Source of the DNA: Acidovorax sp. 107
Lineage (GTDB): Bacteria > Pseudomonadota > Gammaproteobacteria > Burkholderiales > Burkholderiaceae_C
NCBI RefSeq assembly: GCF_003058055.1
Contig: NZ_QBTZ01000001.1
Coordinates: 1,180,501 to 1,244,500 of the forward strand
Direction of reading: 5' to 3'
Length of the DNA: 64,000 bases
How positions within the stretch are numbered: the stretch's first letter is position 1; each line of letters opens with the position of its first letter. The position numbers and the translations under genes are program-made. Shown in pieces: positions 44,236-52,623 of the stretch. The notes below the pieces were generated by a model, which saw only the letters and a program-made list of their open reading frames with translations, was not told the origin of the DNA and made no database searches.

Positions 44236-45728
44236 CAGCCAGTTCCATCTATGCCACGCTGGGGTTGTCACGCAACCCGTTTCCGCCTACGCCGGACGCG
44301 GGTTCGTACTTCTTCACGCCGCGGCTGGAGGAGGACTTTGCGGAGATCGTGCACTGCATCGAAGCCCGCAAGGGTTTCGTCCTGCTGACCGGAGAGGTGG
44401 GGCTGGGTAAAAGCACGCTGGTGCGGCGTCTGCTGGATACGCTCAGTGGCAAGAACTGCCATTCGGCGCTCATCCTGAATACCTTTTTGCAAGACAGCGC
44501 TCTGCTGTCCGCCGTACAAACGGATTTTGGCCTGCTCCCTTCGGATTCCGTGGAGCAGGGGCTGGCGCGACTGACCGAATTCTTGATCGCAGGGCACCAG
44601 GCGGGCGACATCAACCTGCTGGTGATTGACGATGCGCAGAACCTGAGCGTGGAATCGCTGGAGCTGGTGCGCTTGCTGTGCAACCTGGAAACCGGGCAGG
44701 AAAAGCTCCTGCAAATCCTGTTGGTGGGGCAGCCCGAGCTGGAAGAGACCCTGGCGACGCCTGAGCTGCGCCAGCTCAAGAGCCGCATCATCAAACACGC
44801 TCGCCTGTCAGGCTTGCAAAAGGACGAGATCACCCGCTATTTCGATTTCCGCGTCAACGCGGCCGGAGCGGAAGGGCGCCTGTTCATAGAGCCTGATGCT
44901 GCAGACGTCTTGCACCGGGCCACACAAGGCAATCTCCGACGCATCCATCTGGTGCTGGATCGCTGCCTGTACGGGTTGGCCAGCACGCGGGCGTCCGTGG
45001 TCACGTCTGCGCTCGTCCAGCGTGCCGTAGCCGATTTGCCCGCTCTGGGGGAAGAGGCCACGGCGGTAGCCAGAGTGACTGGTGGCCATCGCGGTCGCAA
45101 GGCGTGGGTTCTGGCAGGCCTGTTGGCTGGAACCTCGGCCACGGTCGCGCTCGCCGGCTGGGGGTTGGTGTCCCAGCCAACGGAGCACCCCACGCCCGTG
45201 GCCGCAGAGGCGGCGGCAGTCCGCGCGCCAGAGCCTGCCCGCTCATCTGTGACCATCGAGCCTCCGGCATTGCCGCCGGGCGCGGGTTCCGTTGCTGCGA
45301 CTGCGATGGAGCCGATCCCATTGAAGGGGACGCCGCCGTCTGGCCAGGCCTGCGAAAGCCAGCTGAAAGCTGCTGCAACGGCCGATGAAGTGGTGCACAT
45401 CTATCGCCTGCCCGAGGGCATGGCAGACAGCCTGAAACCCACCGCCCGCCTGTGTCGCTTCAATGTGGACAAGGAGTCCTGGGTTGCGTGGCTGGGGCGT
45501 AACAACGCACGCCATATCCAGGCCGCTGAGCAGGCCACGCGCAAGGTGCAAGGCAAGCTCAAGAGCATGGGCCTGTTGGACAAACGTGAGCCTGATGACG
45601 GCTTTTTTGGTTCGAAGACTGGAGAGGCGTTCGCCCGCTTTCAACAGCAGCAGGGCCTACCCCCGACGGGCAAGCCTGACGAACTGACTTTCTTACTTCT
45701 GGAGCATCAGGATGCATCCCCCCGCTGA
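44232..45728 (+). CDS. MshM/ExeA-like AAA ATPase with peptidoglycan-binding domain
   Basis: 498-residue ATPase: Walker A GEVGLGKS near 54-61, Walker B LLVIDDAQNLS near 133-143, sensor region LKSRIIKHARLSGLQKDEIT near 178-197. A membrane helix (about 285-305, VLAGLLAGTSATVALAGWGL) leads into a periplasmic linker and a C-terminal peptidoglycan-binding domain (PDDGFFGSKTGEAFARFQ, near 457-474). ExeA/MshM proteins of this kind help fit the assembly complex through the cell wall. Overlaps the previous gene by ATGA and the next by 17 bases. Confidence 0.88.
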   Translation: MTASSIYATLGLSRNPFPPTPDAGSYFFTPRLEEDFAEIVHCIEARKGFVLLTGEVGLGKSTLVRRLLDTLSGKNCHSALILNTFLQDSALLSAVQTDFGLLPSDSVEQGLARLTEFLIAGHQAGDINLLVIDDAQNLSVESLELVRLLCNLETGQEKLLQILLVGQPELEETLATPELRQLKSRIIKHARLSGLQKDEITRYFDFRVNAAGAEGRLFIEPDAADVLHRATQGNLRRIHLVLDRCLYGLASTRASVVTSALVQRAVADLPALGEEATAVARVTGGHRGRKAWVLAGLLAGTSATVALAGWGLVSQPTEHPTPVAAEAAAVRAPEPARSSVTIEPPALPPGAGSVAATAMEPIPLKGTPPSGQACESQLKAAATADEVVHIYRLPEGMADSLKPTARLCRFNVDKESWVAWLGRNNARHIQAAEQATRKVQGKLKSMGLLDKREPDDGFFGSKTGEAFARFQQQQGLPPTGKPDELTFLLLEHQDASPR

Positions 45729-47457
45729 ATCATTGCTGGAGGCCTCGGGCCAGTTGCAGCCCACTGGCGCCACGGCGGAAGATCGCCTGGCGGTGCTGCG
45801 CGACAAGAGTCCTTCGTTGGGCGCTGCCTTGGTCAAAGCAGGCTTGGTGTCTGCAGTCGCCATCGACTACGTGCTGCAAAAGCAGAAAATCGAAAAGGTG
45901 CCCATGGGCAACCTGCTGGTGGAGCTTGGCTTTGCGAGCGCCAACGAGGTGGCTCGCCAGCTCGCCGGCCAGCGCGGGCTGCGCTTTGTCAATGCCGACG
46001 AAATGCCTGAGCCCGACACCGCAGTGGCGGGTATCTTCAACCGCTCGTTGTGCCTGACCTACGGCTTCTTGCCGGTGCGGGAAAACGACGAAGGCCTGAT
46101 CGAGGTGGTGTTGGGTGACGCGCAGCCTGACACGGTGACGGAACTCGTGCAGCGCAAGCTGGGCAAAGGGTGCCATTTTTTCCAGGGCGAGTTCGACAGT
46201 GTTGCCCAGGCCATTCAGCAGCACTACTACTTTGCCGAGCATCCACCCGCACGCCTGATCGAGAGCGAAGTCCGCAAGCTCGAAGCCGACGTTGACCGTG
46301 CTTACAGCCCCGCGCGATTGCTGGAGCACATGCTTCACCTGGCCTTGCGCGAACGGGCGACCGACATCCACCTGGCCCCCACTGCGCGCAGCCGTTCCGT
46401 GCTGCTGCGTGTGGACGGCGTGTTGCGGCCGGTGTTTGCGCTCTCTCCCGCCCTTGACCGCCTGGTGGTGTTCGTCAAGCTGCAGGCCGATATGGATGCC
46501 AGCGAGCAGCGCTTGCCCCAGGACGGCAGTTTTACGGCCCAGGTGATGGAGTGCAACTTCACCATCCGCGTATCGACGCTGATCTCCGAATTTGGTGAGC
46601 GCATGGTGATGCGCCTTCTGCCTGAGCGCAGCAACCTGGACAAGTTGGCGGATCTGGGCTTTCTCGAAGAGGATGTCGCGGTCATGGCCAAGGCGTTTTC
46701 GCGCCCGCACGGCCTCATCCTGATCACGGGCCCCACCGGCTCCGGCAAGAGCACTACGCTGCACGCTGCACTGCGCATGCAGCCTCTGATCGAGCGCAAT
46801 GTTTTGACCGTGGAAGACCCCGTGGAGTACCGCGTTCCCGTCGCTTGTCAGACCGAAGTGAACCGCCGCGCCGGATACGAGTTTGCCAACGCGATGCGGC
46901 ACTTTTTGCGGCATGACCCGGACATCATCCTGGTGGGTGAAATCCGCGACTCCGAGACCGCGCGCGCTGCGCTCGACGCATCGTCCACCGGCCATCTGGT
47001 GCTGTCCACATTGCACGTGGGCAGCATTTTCGGTGTCATGCCTCGCCTTAAGCTGCTGGGTGTGGACGCCGAGACAATTGCCGAGAACCTGGTTGCAGTC
47101 ATCAACCAGCGGCTGGTGCGCCGCGTCTGCCCGCATTGCGCCAAACCGCGCCTTGCGACCGATGATGAGCGCCGCTGGCTTGGACAGGGCGCCGCCGGTG
47201 AAATGGTGCAGGTGTTTCACGGCGTGGGCTGCCACCACTGCCGCGACACAGGGTATCTGGGGCGACTGCCTGTGTACGAAATGCTGATCGTCAACCGCGA
47301 TCTGGCCGATGCCATCGCCTCGGACGCCACGCGTGCCGAAATGCGGCAACGTGCGCTGGCTGCGGGCATGCGTCCGATTCTGACTCTGGCGCGGCATCGG
47401 GTGCTGGCGGGCGAGACCACCATGGACGAAATTCTCCGCACGGTGGGCGAGGACTGA
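45712..47457 (+). CDS. mshE: Pilus extension ATPase, MshE/PilB-like, with MshEN-like N-terminal domain
   Basis: 581-residue hexameric motor ATPase of the GspE family. N-terminal repeats SLGAALVKAGLVSAVAIDYV near 35-54 and MGNLLVELGFASANEVARQL near 65-84 resemble the c-di-GMP-binding MshEN motif pair. The core has Walker A GPTGSGKS near 340-347, the Asp box, LVGEIRDSETARAAL near 408-422 and a zinc-type pair (RRVCPHCAKPR near 465-475; GCHHCRDTGYLGR near 505-517). Shine-Dalgarno GGAG precedes the start. It pairs with the MshG-like platform protein next to it. Confidence 0.9.
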   Translation: MHPPAESLLEASGQLQPTGATAEDRLAVLRDKSPSLGAALVKAGLVSAVAIDYVLQKQKIEKVPMGNLLVELGFASANEVARQLAGQRGLRFVNADEMPEPDTAVAGIFNRSLCLTYGFLPVRENDEGLIEVVLGDAQPDTVTELVQRKLGKGCHFFQGEFDSVAQAIQQHYYFAEHPPARLIESEVRKLEADVDRAYSPARLLEHMLHLALRERATDIHLAPTARSRSVLLRVDGVLRPVFALSPALDRLVVFVKLQADMDASEQRLPQDGSFTAQVMECNFTIRVSTLISEFGERMVMRLLPERSNLDKLADLGFLEEDVAVMAKAFSRPHGLILITGPTGSGKSTTLHAALRMQPLIERNVLTVEDPVEYRVPVACQTEVNRRAGYEFANAMRHFLRHDPDIILVGEIRDSETARAALDASSTGHLVLSTLHVGSIFGVMPRLKLLGVDAETIAENLVAVINQRLVRRVCPHCAKPRLATDDERRWLGQGAAGEMVQVFHGVGCHHCRDTGYLGRLPVYEMLIVNRDLADAIASDATRAEMRQRALAAGMRPILTLARHRVLAGETTMDEILRTVGED

Positions 47458-47479
47458 GCCGCTCCGGCGGAAGCATTGC

Positions 47480-48751
47480 ATGGCCAATCTCAACACTTAC
47501 TACTACCGCGTGCTGTTGCCCCACGGCAGCGTGCGCTCGGGCCTGTTGCGCCTGGCGGTCAAGCGCGATTTGTCTGCCCGCATGCGGCTTGAAGCCGATA
47601 CCGATGGCACGGTGATCAGCCTCTGGCGCTTTCCTGCCTGGCTGTCTGTGGTGGCTGATGCGCTGATGCATCTGTTCCGTCAGCAGGTGCGCAGCGAAGA
47701 CCTTGCTGGCTTTCTGCGTGACCTGGGCCTGATGATGCGCGCTGGAGTGCCCGCACTCGACGCACTGACCACCTTGGTGGAAGAGAGCCACAGCGCCGGC
47801 AACGCTGCCATCGCAGCGGTGGCCCGCAACATGCGGGACGACCTGAACGCGGGGGTGGGAATGACCGAGGCTTTCAACCGCCACCCCAACATATTTCCCG
47901 AGACGGTGCGCAACCTGGTGTCCATCGGCGACCAGACCGGCACGTTGGACCGCATGCTGGGCGAAGCTGCCGAGCACGTCGAGCGCATGATCAACATCCG
48001 GCGCGACATCAAGACGGCATTGATCTACCCCGCGTTCGTGTTTGCCTCCATCATCGGTGTGGCGATCTTCTGGATCTACTACGTGGTACCCAACATGGCA
48101 CGGCTGTTCAAGCAGCTGCAGGCCAAGCTGCCGCCAATCACGGAAGGTCTGGTGGCATTCGCGGACCTGCTGTCCACCCATCTTCCCTGGGTGCTGCTGG
48201 TCACGACCATCGTGGTGTCGATCGGGGTCATTGCGTTCAGGCGTTCCGAGCGCTTCCAGCTCGCCACGTACACCCTCTTGCACCGCCTGCCCATCGCCCG
48301 CACGTTGCTGGTTTCCTCGGGCATGGCGCACATCACGGAGCACCTTTCGATCCTGGTGCGCGCGGGGGTGGACATGGTGTCGAGTCTGCGCGTGCTGGGC
48401 CGTGCAACCAAGAACCGGTACTACCGCACGCGCCTCATCCATGTGGCGGAATCCGTATCGCGTGGGGAGTCGGTGTCATCGTCGATGCGGCGCGTAGGCG
48501 GGTTTCCCGCGATGGCTGTACGGATGATCTCCGTCGGCGAAGAGTCCGGTAGCCTGGACCAGCAGCTCTCGCATCTGGCGACGGACTATCGCAAGCGCCT
48601 GGAGGTGCTGGTGAAGTCGCTGGCAGAAATCCTCAAGCCCTTGATCATCCTGATTGCTGGAGGCTTGTTCCTGTTCCTGATTGTTGCGCTGTTGCTGCCT
48701 GTGTACGACCTGGTGCGGCAGTCGGTCAACCAAAGCATGGGGGGAGGGTGA
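47480..48751 (+). CDS. Pilus inner-membrane platform protein, MshG/GspF/PilC-like
   Basis: 423-residue membrane protein with two GspF-type domains; each has four-helix cytoplasmic segments. Signatures are FLRDLGLMMRAGVPALDALT near 74-93, LISIGDQTGTLDRML-like VSIGDQTGTLDRMLGEAAEH near 150-169, and the second-domain repeat ISVGEESGSLDQQLSHLATD near 350-369. Three membrane helices (about 175-200, 225-250, 385-415). Platform for the MshE motor. Separated from mshE by 22 bases. Confidence 0.92.
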   Translation: MANLNTYYYRVLLPHGSVRSGLLRLAVKRDLSARMRLEADTDGTVISLWRFPAWLSVVADALMHLFRQQVRSEDLAGFLRDLGLMMRAGVPALDALTTLVEESHSAGNAAIAAVARNMRDDLNAGVGMTEAFNRHPNIFPETVRNLVSIGDQTGTLDRMLGEAAEHVERMINIRRDIKTALIYPAFVFASIIGVAIFWIYYVVPNMARLFKQLQAKLPPITEGLVAFADLLSTHLPWVLLVTTIVVSIGVIAFRRSERFQLATYTLLHRLPIARTLLVSSGMAHITEHLSILVRAGVDMVSSLRVLGRATKNRYYRTRLIHVAESVSRGESVSSSMRRVGGFPAMAVRMISVGEESGSLDQQLSHLATDYRKRLEVLVKSLAEILKPLIILIAGGLFLFLIVALLLPVYDLVRQSVNQSMGGG

Positions 48752-48880
48752 ATGCGCGGCATGGTGACGTCCATCACGCCTCGTGGTTCACGGGGTGTGC
48801 ATTTGTGCAGACTCACGCAGGTTGAGCCTTGTCCATCGCTGGCCGAGGTCTGCCTGTCGGTGCGGGTGGGGTTGCAATGA
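48752..48880 (+). CDS. Possible 42-residue peptide between mshG-like and mshF-position genes
   Basis: Frame of 43 codons whose ATG directly follows the mshG-like stop, and whose TGA (48878-48880) overlaps the next gene's ATG as ATGA. It fills the gap exactly. The product (MRGMVTSITPRGSRGVHL...) has three cysteines and no known family. As in the gap before mshL, a tiny frame keeps coupling of adjacent genes; whether the peptide has a role is unknown. Confidence 0.4.
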   Translation: MRGMVTSITPRGSRGVHLCRLTQVEPCPSLAEVCLSVRVGLQ

Positions 48881-49488
48881 AAAAGCCCGTGTTGATTGGC
48901 GGTGGTCTGGCCGTGCTGGTGCTCGTTATCGTGTTCTTCGCCGGATGGACGGCGGGAGGGGGGGGCGGCGCACATTCAGTGGCACCGCCTCCACCGTCGG
49001 TAGCGGCGCCGCCATCCCGCCAGGAGGGCGCTGCCAGCATTGCCTCCCGTTCTGCCGATGCCGCCGCGTCGTCCGCGCAGCCCCTGTCCGCAGGGGGCTC
49101 TACCGCAACCTCGTCGGCTGCACTTTCACCGGATGACCGTCGCAAGCGTCTGGCACAGGTGCGTTCGGATATCACGGCAATGATGTCCAGCGGAGCGCTC
49201 AGTTCGCCCGAGAAAGCCCTGGCACTCATCAATGAGCTCGAGCAGCTGTCGCCAGGAAACACCGATCCGCGCTACTTTCAGACGCTTCGGAACATGCTGG
49301 AGAGCACCTCCAAGATCCAGGCGCTCAACACGGAGCTGCAGCGGATTTCGGGCAGTTCCAAGCCCGAAGACCTTGTGCGTCGCCAGGAGGTATTGAGTCA
49401 GTTGCAGCAGATCAGTACGCGCATCAGTGCAGATGCTGCAGATCTGCAGTCCACCGTGCGACGGCCGGCTGCAGCGGGGAAACCGTGA
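48877..49488 (+). CDS. Coiled-coil inner-membrane protein in the mshF position
   Basis: 203-residue bitopic protein: membrane helix about 6-25, then a Gly/Ala/Ser-rich spacer (about 26-90) and a helical, partly coiled-coil end (RKRLAQVRSDITAMM near 93-107; LSQLQQISTRISADAADLQS near 172-191). I do not recognise a family; MSHA clusters have an MshF of unknown role in this place and this may be the counterpart. ATG 48877 follows a weak site but is overlapped by the small frame before it. Overlaps the next gene by GTGA. Confidence 0.65.
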   Translation: MKKPVLIGGGLAVLVLVIVFFAGWTAGGGGGAHSVAPPPPSVAAPPSRQEGAASIASRSADAAASSAQPLSAGGSTATSSAALSPDDRRKRLAQVRSDITAMMSSGALSSPEKALALINELEQLSPGNTDPRYFQTLRNMLESTSKIQALNTELQRISGSSKPEDLVRRQEVLSQLQQISTRISADAADLQSTVRRPAAAGKP

Positions 49489-50273
49489 TGATGGGGGGAC
49501 CCTTGTTGCGGGCCTGTGCTCGTATGCCCAGATTGCAGGCGGGCTTTTCCTTGATCGAGCTGAGTGTTGCGCTGGTGGTGGCGGGCCTTTTGTCGTGGGC
49601 ATCCTTCAGCGCGTACGAAACCGTCTCTGCACAGCAGCAGCTTGAAAGAGGGCGGGCGCAGGCGCAACAGTTGCAATCGATCTTGCGCGCTTTTGCGCTT
49701 CGCTACGGGCGCCTCCCTTGCCCCGACGTGGGTGCCGTGGCGAATGGCTATGAGTCGCTGACGGCTGGAGAGTGTTCCACTGGCAATCAGTTGGGCTGGT
49801 TTCCGTACGTCAGTCTGGGGTTGGAGATTCCGACGCTGGAGCACCGTGCACGCTATGCCGTGTTTCGTGCAGCCAATGCAGATCCATTGCTGGACGCGGA
49901 TCTGGCGGTCTCCAAGGAGCGCAACGGAGATTCCGTCAGCGATGCCAACTACCTGGACGTCACGGACTTGATCGCTGCGCTGGTGAATGCGGCCGCCCTT
50001 CCCCTGTCTACCGGTCGTGCCTATCTCACGGGAGATGGAGGCGCTGCCGGGGCCATTGATTGCGCGTCCAACGCTGTAATGCCGGCGGCTTATTGGGTGG
50101 TGGTTCCGTTGCAAGACAGGGACAACGATGGTAGCCGCCTCGATCCTCCCCATACGAGCAGCAGCCTGTGTGCAGCCAGTCCTTCTGCCCCACTGAGGTT
50201 TGCTTCGGATGACGTGGTGGTGGCCGAGTCGCCCGCACAGTTGGCAGGCTGGCTGCGCGTGAGTTTGCCGTAG
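49485..50273 (+). CDS. Minor pilin with RLPCP head module, 262 residues
   Basis: Prepilin with cleavage site G20|FSLIE (Glu25 at mature position 5) and membrane helix LSVALVVAGLLSWASFSAYE. The head has RLPCP at 76-80, SLGLEIPTLEHRARYAVF near 106-123 and PLQDRDNDGSRLDP near 206-219, followed by SDDVVVAESPAQLAGWLRVS at the C terminus. This RLPCP / D-x-D-G / DD-V / S-x-x-x-L module recurs in the next three genes. Unlike those, this protein ends at the head. GTG 49485 overlaps the preceding stop as GTGA; ATG 49488 and 49491 are alternatives. Confidence 0.85.
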   Translation: MMMGGPLLRACARMPRLQAGFSLIELSVALVVAGLLSWASFSAYETVSAQQQLERGRAQAQQLQSILRAFALRYGRLPCPDVGAVANGYESLTAGECSTGNQLGWFPYVSLGLEIPTLEHRARYAVFRAANADPLLDADLAVSKERNGDSVSDANYLDVTDLIAALVNAAALPLSTGRAYLTGDGGAAGAIDCASNAVMPAAYWVVVPLQDRDNDGSRLDPPHTSSSLCAASPSAPLRFASDDVVVAESPAQLAGWLRVSLP

Positions 50274-50295
50274 CCGCATTCGAGACCCATAGCTC

Positions 50296-52623
50296 ATGTT
50301 CATGCAGATACTTGCCTTTGCTCACCTGGCTGGAAGGCCCTCGCAGGAGGTGCCAGGTCCTGGTGTGGACGCTTTCGAATTGCACGGGCTGCATTCTGGG
50401 CAGAAGTGCTCGCTTGCGGTCACTGGCACTCGATGCAGCAGGGGTGTTTCGCGCTCAAGCTCGCGCGGCTTTGGGATGGTGCAGGTGCTGCTGCTCATTG
50501 CCGTGCTGGCTGGGCTCGCGACCATGGGTTACCTTCAATGGCGTGAGCGTTCTGCGGTGGAGTCTTCTCGCCAGGAGCGGCAGGCGCTGGCCCAGGCGGA
50601 CCGCGCCATCGTCACGTTTGCCACCGTCATGCGGCGTTTGCCTTGTCCAGACACCAACCGCGATGGCGTGGAAGACTGCGGCGCAGGCGACCAGAAGGGC
50701 TGGCTGCCTTCGGTGTCGCTGCGATTGGCCGGGGCCGACCCCGGTGTCGATGTGGGGCAGTTGCGTTACCTTGTGCAGCGAGGCGGCGGAGCGAACGATC
50801 TGACCGTGCTGGACGACGCATGGCGACCTCTGGAATACGACACCACAGGCAAGACCTATGCGTCCATGCGTGCGACCACCGCGACGGGGGGAGACTATCA
50901 GGCGGACATCCTCACGTTAGCGGACCTTTGTCAGCGCCTGGACGAGGGCCGCAAGACACCATATGCGGCTGGTATGGCGGAGGTGAGATCCACTCCCGTT
51001 CGCACAACAGCGTACGCGCTCGTTCATCCGGGTAACGACGATGCGGACGGGAATGGATCACTGTTCGATGGAGCGAATGCCTCTGCCGACAGTGCCGTGG
51101 AAGACCCCACCCGTCGGCCATTGCTCTCGCGATACAACGATATCGTGCTGGAACGTTCTTACGCGAGCCTGCTTGCCGGGCTGCACTGCGCTCCCCTGAT
51201 CGACTCCATCAATACCGTGGCATTGGCGCACGATGTAGTGCTCCAGGTGGATGACCTCAAGACCGGCAACATCGCTGCGGCAAAGCAAGCCATCGTTTTC
51301 GCTGCCCTGGGTGCGGCGATCACAGCGGCAGATATGACGGGCACGATCCTGGGGGGTATTGCAGATGCGGGCAATGCTGCTGTGGAGTGGGCGATTTGCG
51401 CGGCGACCCTGGGGCTGGCGGTGAACGCCTGTGCGGCGGCGCCACAACACACTGCGGCCGTAGCGCTGACCGGGGGAGTGCTGTACGCCAACGGCGTTTC
51501 GGTGGGGCTGAATGTTGTGGCTGCTGTGATGGCGGGCAATGCGCTGGCGCTGGCGGACAGCTCGGTGGACGCGTCCACGCTCACATGCCCGTCCACCGAC
51601 TACACGCAAGCACTCGCGGCTGCGAAGAAGGAATGGGACGACGCTGTGGCAGACCGCAACACGCTCATCACAAAAATCAACGACAAAACCAACGAGCTGA
51701 ATGCAGCCAATGTTGCGCGTGCCAATGCGATCAACAATCTGGTGGCGCAGGTGCGCGCAGGAGGTACCTCCACCAGCATCGACTCCCGCATACAGCCCGT
51801 CCTGGATGCAGCAACCAACTGGGAGTCGAGCAATTTCTCCTTGACCGCCGCCACAATGCGCCGCGACAACTATCAGACGGCGGTAACCCAGTGGACCAAT
51901 CAAGTGGCTACCTACGCCAACATGCTGGCCAACCGCACCGCGATGATCTCCCAGCTCAATGCCGATATTGCGACGCTGGATGCACAAATTGCCGCTGCGA
52001 CCGACCCGGCGGTGAAGGCGGCGCTGCAGAAGCAAAGGCTGGAGAAGACCTCGCAGTTGACCCTTCTGAACGACCCTGTTGCCTTGCAAGCGGAGTACGA
52101 CAAGGCGGTGACCGAACGGAACAACGCGCAAAGCAACCTCACTGCAGCTCAGACTGATCTATCGGCCGCGCAGGCAAGCGTCGGATCTGCGCAAACGAGT
52201 TTTCAGACAGCCTATTCCAACTTGCGCAATGCGGGGCGGTACACCATTTTTGTAGGTGGGGTGGCCACATGGGTTGGATGCACCACCACGTCTTCTGGCG
52301 TCTGCCAGTCGGGTGACGTAGTGACATCTGGGGGTATTCAGGCGGCGTTGGTGGATCTCTTCGGTGGTTCGTCGGTCAGCCCGGACCCTGATGCCAAGTA
52401 CCTGAAACCTATCAAGCTGCAGAGGGAGCTCAATGCCCTGCAGAGCCAGCTTGGCGAGGCCAACAAGCGGGTGACCGATGCCAAAAACATATATGACCAA
52501 CTCAAGACACAGGCTGACAACCCTCCTCCTTGCAACATCACTGGCAAGGGTGTGACACCCATGCCCCCGAGCGCAGCGTTGGACATTCTCATCAAGGTGG
52601 ACGAGAAGGGGGGTACGCGATGA
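50296..52623 (+). CDS. Giant minor-pilin-like protein with hydrophobic and coiled-coil tail, up to 775 residues
   Basis: Very large prepilin-like protein. The processing-like site is SSSRGFGMVQV: Gly58|Phe with Gln, not Glu, at mature position 5, as in tip pseudopilins of the GspK type. Membrane helix about 62-80. Head module: RLPCP at 114-118, then SLRLAGADPGVDVG, HPGNDDADGNGSLFDGANAS near 245-264. The tail has Ala/Gly-rich hydrophobic segments (about 322-425), long coiled coils (about 435-640), a small domain with GRYTIFVGGVATWVGC, and another coiled coil. The start is unresolved: from 50296 the leader would be 58 residues. Overlaps the next gene as ATGA. Confidence 0.78.
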   Translation: MFMQILAFAHLAGRPSQEVPGPGVDAFELHGLHSGQKCSLAVTGTRCSRGVSRSSSRGFGMVQVLLLIAVLAGLATMGYLQWRERSAVESSRQERQALAQADRAIVTFATVMRRLPCPDTNRDGVEDCGAGDQKGWLPSVSLRLAGADPGVDVGQLRYLVQRGGGANDLTVLDDAWRPLEYDTTGKTYASMRATTATGGDYQADILTLADLCQRLDEGRKTPYAAGMAEVRSTPVRTTAYALVHPGNDDADGNGSLFDGANASADSAVEDPTRRPLLSRYNDIVLERSYASLLAGLHCAPLIDSINTVALAHDVVLQVDDLKTGNIAAAKQAIVFAALGAAITAADMTGTILGGIADAGNAAVEWAICAATLGLAVNACAAAPQHTAAVALTGGVLYANGVSVGLNVVAAVMAGNALALADSSVDASTLTCPSTDYTQALAAAKKEWDDAVADRNTLITKINDKTNELNAANVARANAINNLVAQVRAGGTSTSIDSRIQPVLDAATNWESSNFSLTAATMRRDNYQTAVTQWTNQVATYANMLANRTAMISQLNADIATLDAQIAAATDPAVKAALQKQRLEKTSQLTLLNDPVALQAEYDKAVTERNNAQSNLTAAQTDLSAAQASVGSAQTSFQTAYSNLRNAGRYTIFVGGVATWVGCTTTSSGVCQSGDVVTSGGIQAALVDLFGGSSVSPDPDAKYLKPIKLQRELNALQSQLGEANKRVTDAKNIYDQLKTQADNPPPCNITGKGVTPMPPSAALDILIKVDEKGGTR

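Noticed and set aside
45730..47496. Long minus-strand frame antisense to the MshE gene (588 codons)
   Set aside because: Opposite a clear ATPase; composition is that of a reversed GC-rich gene.
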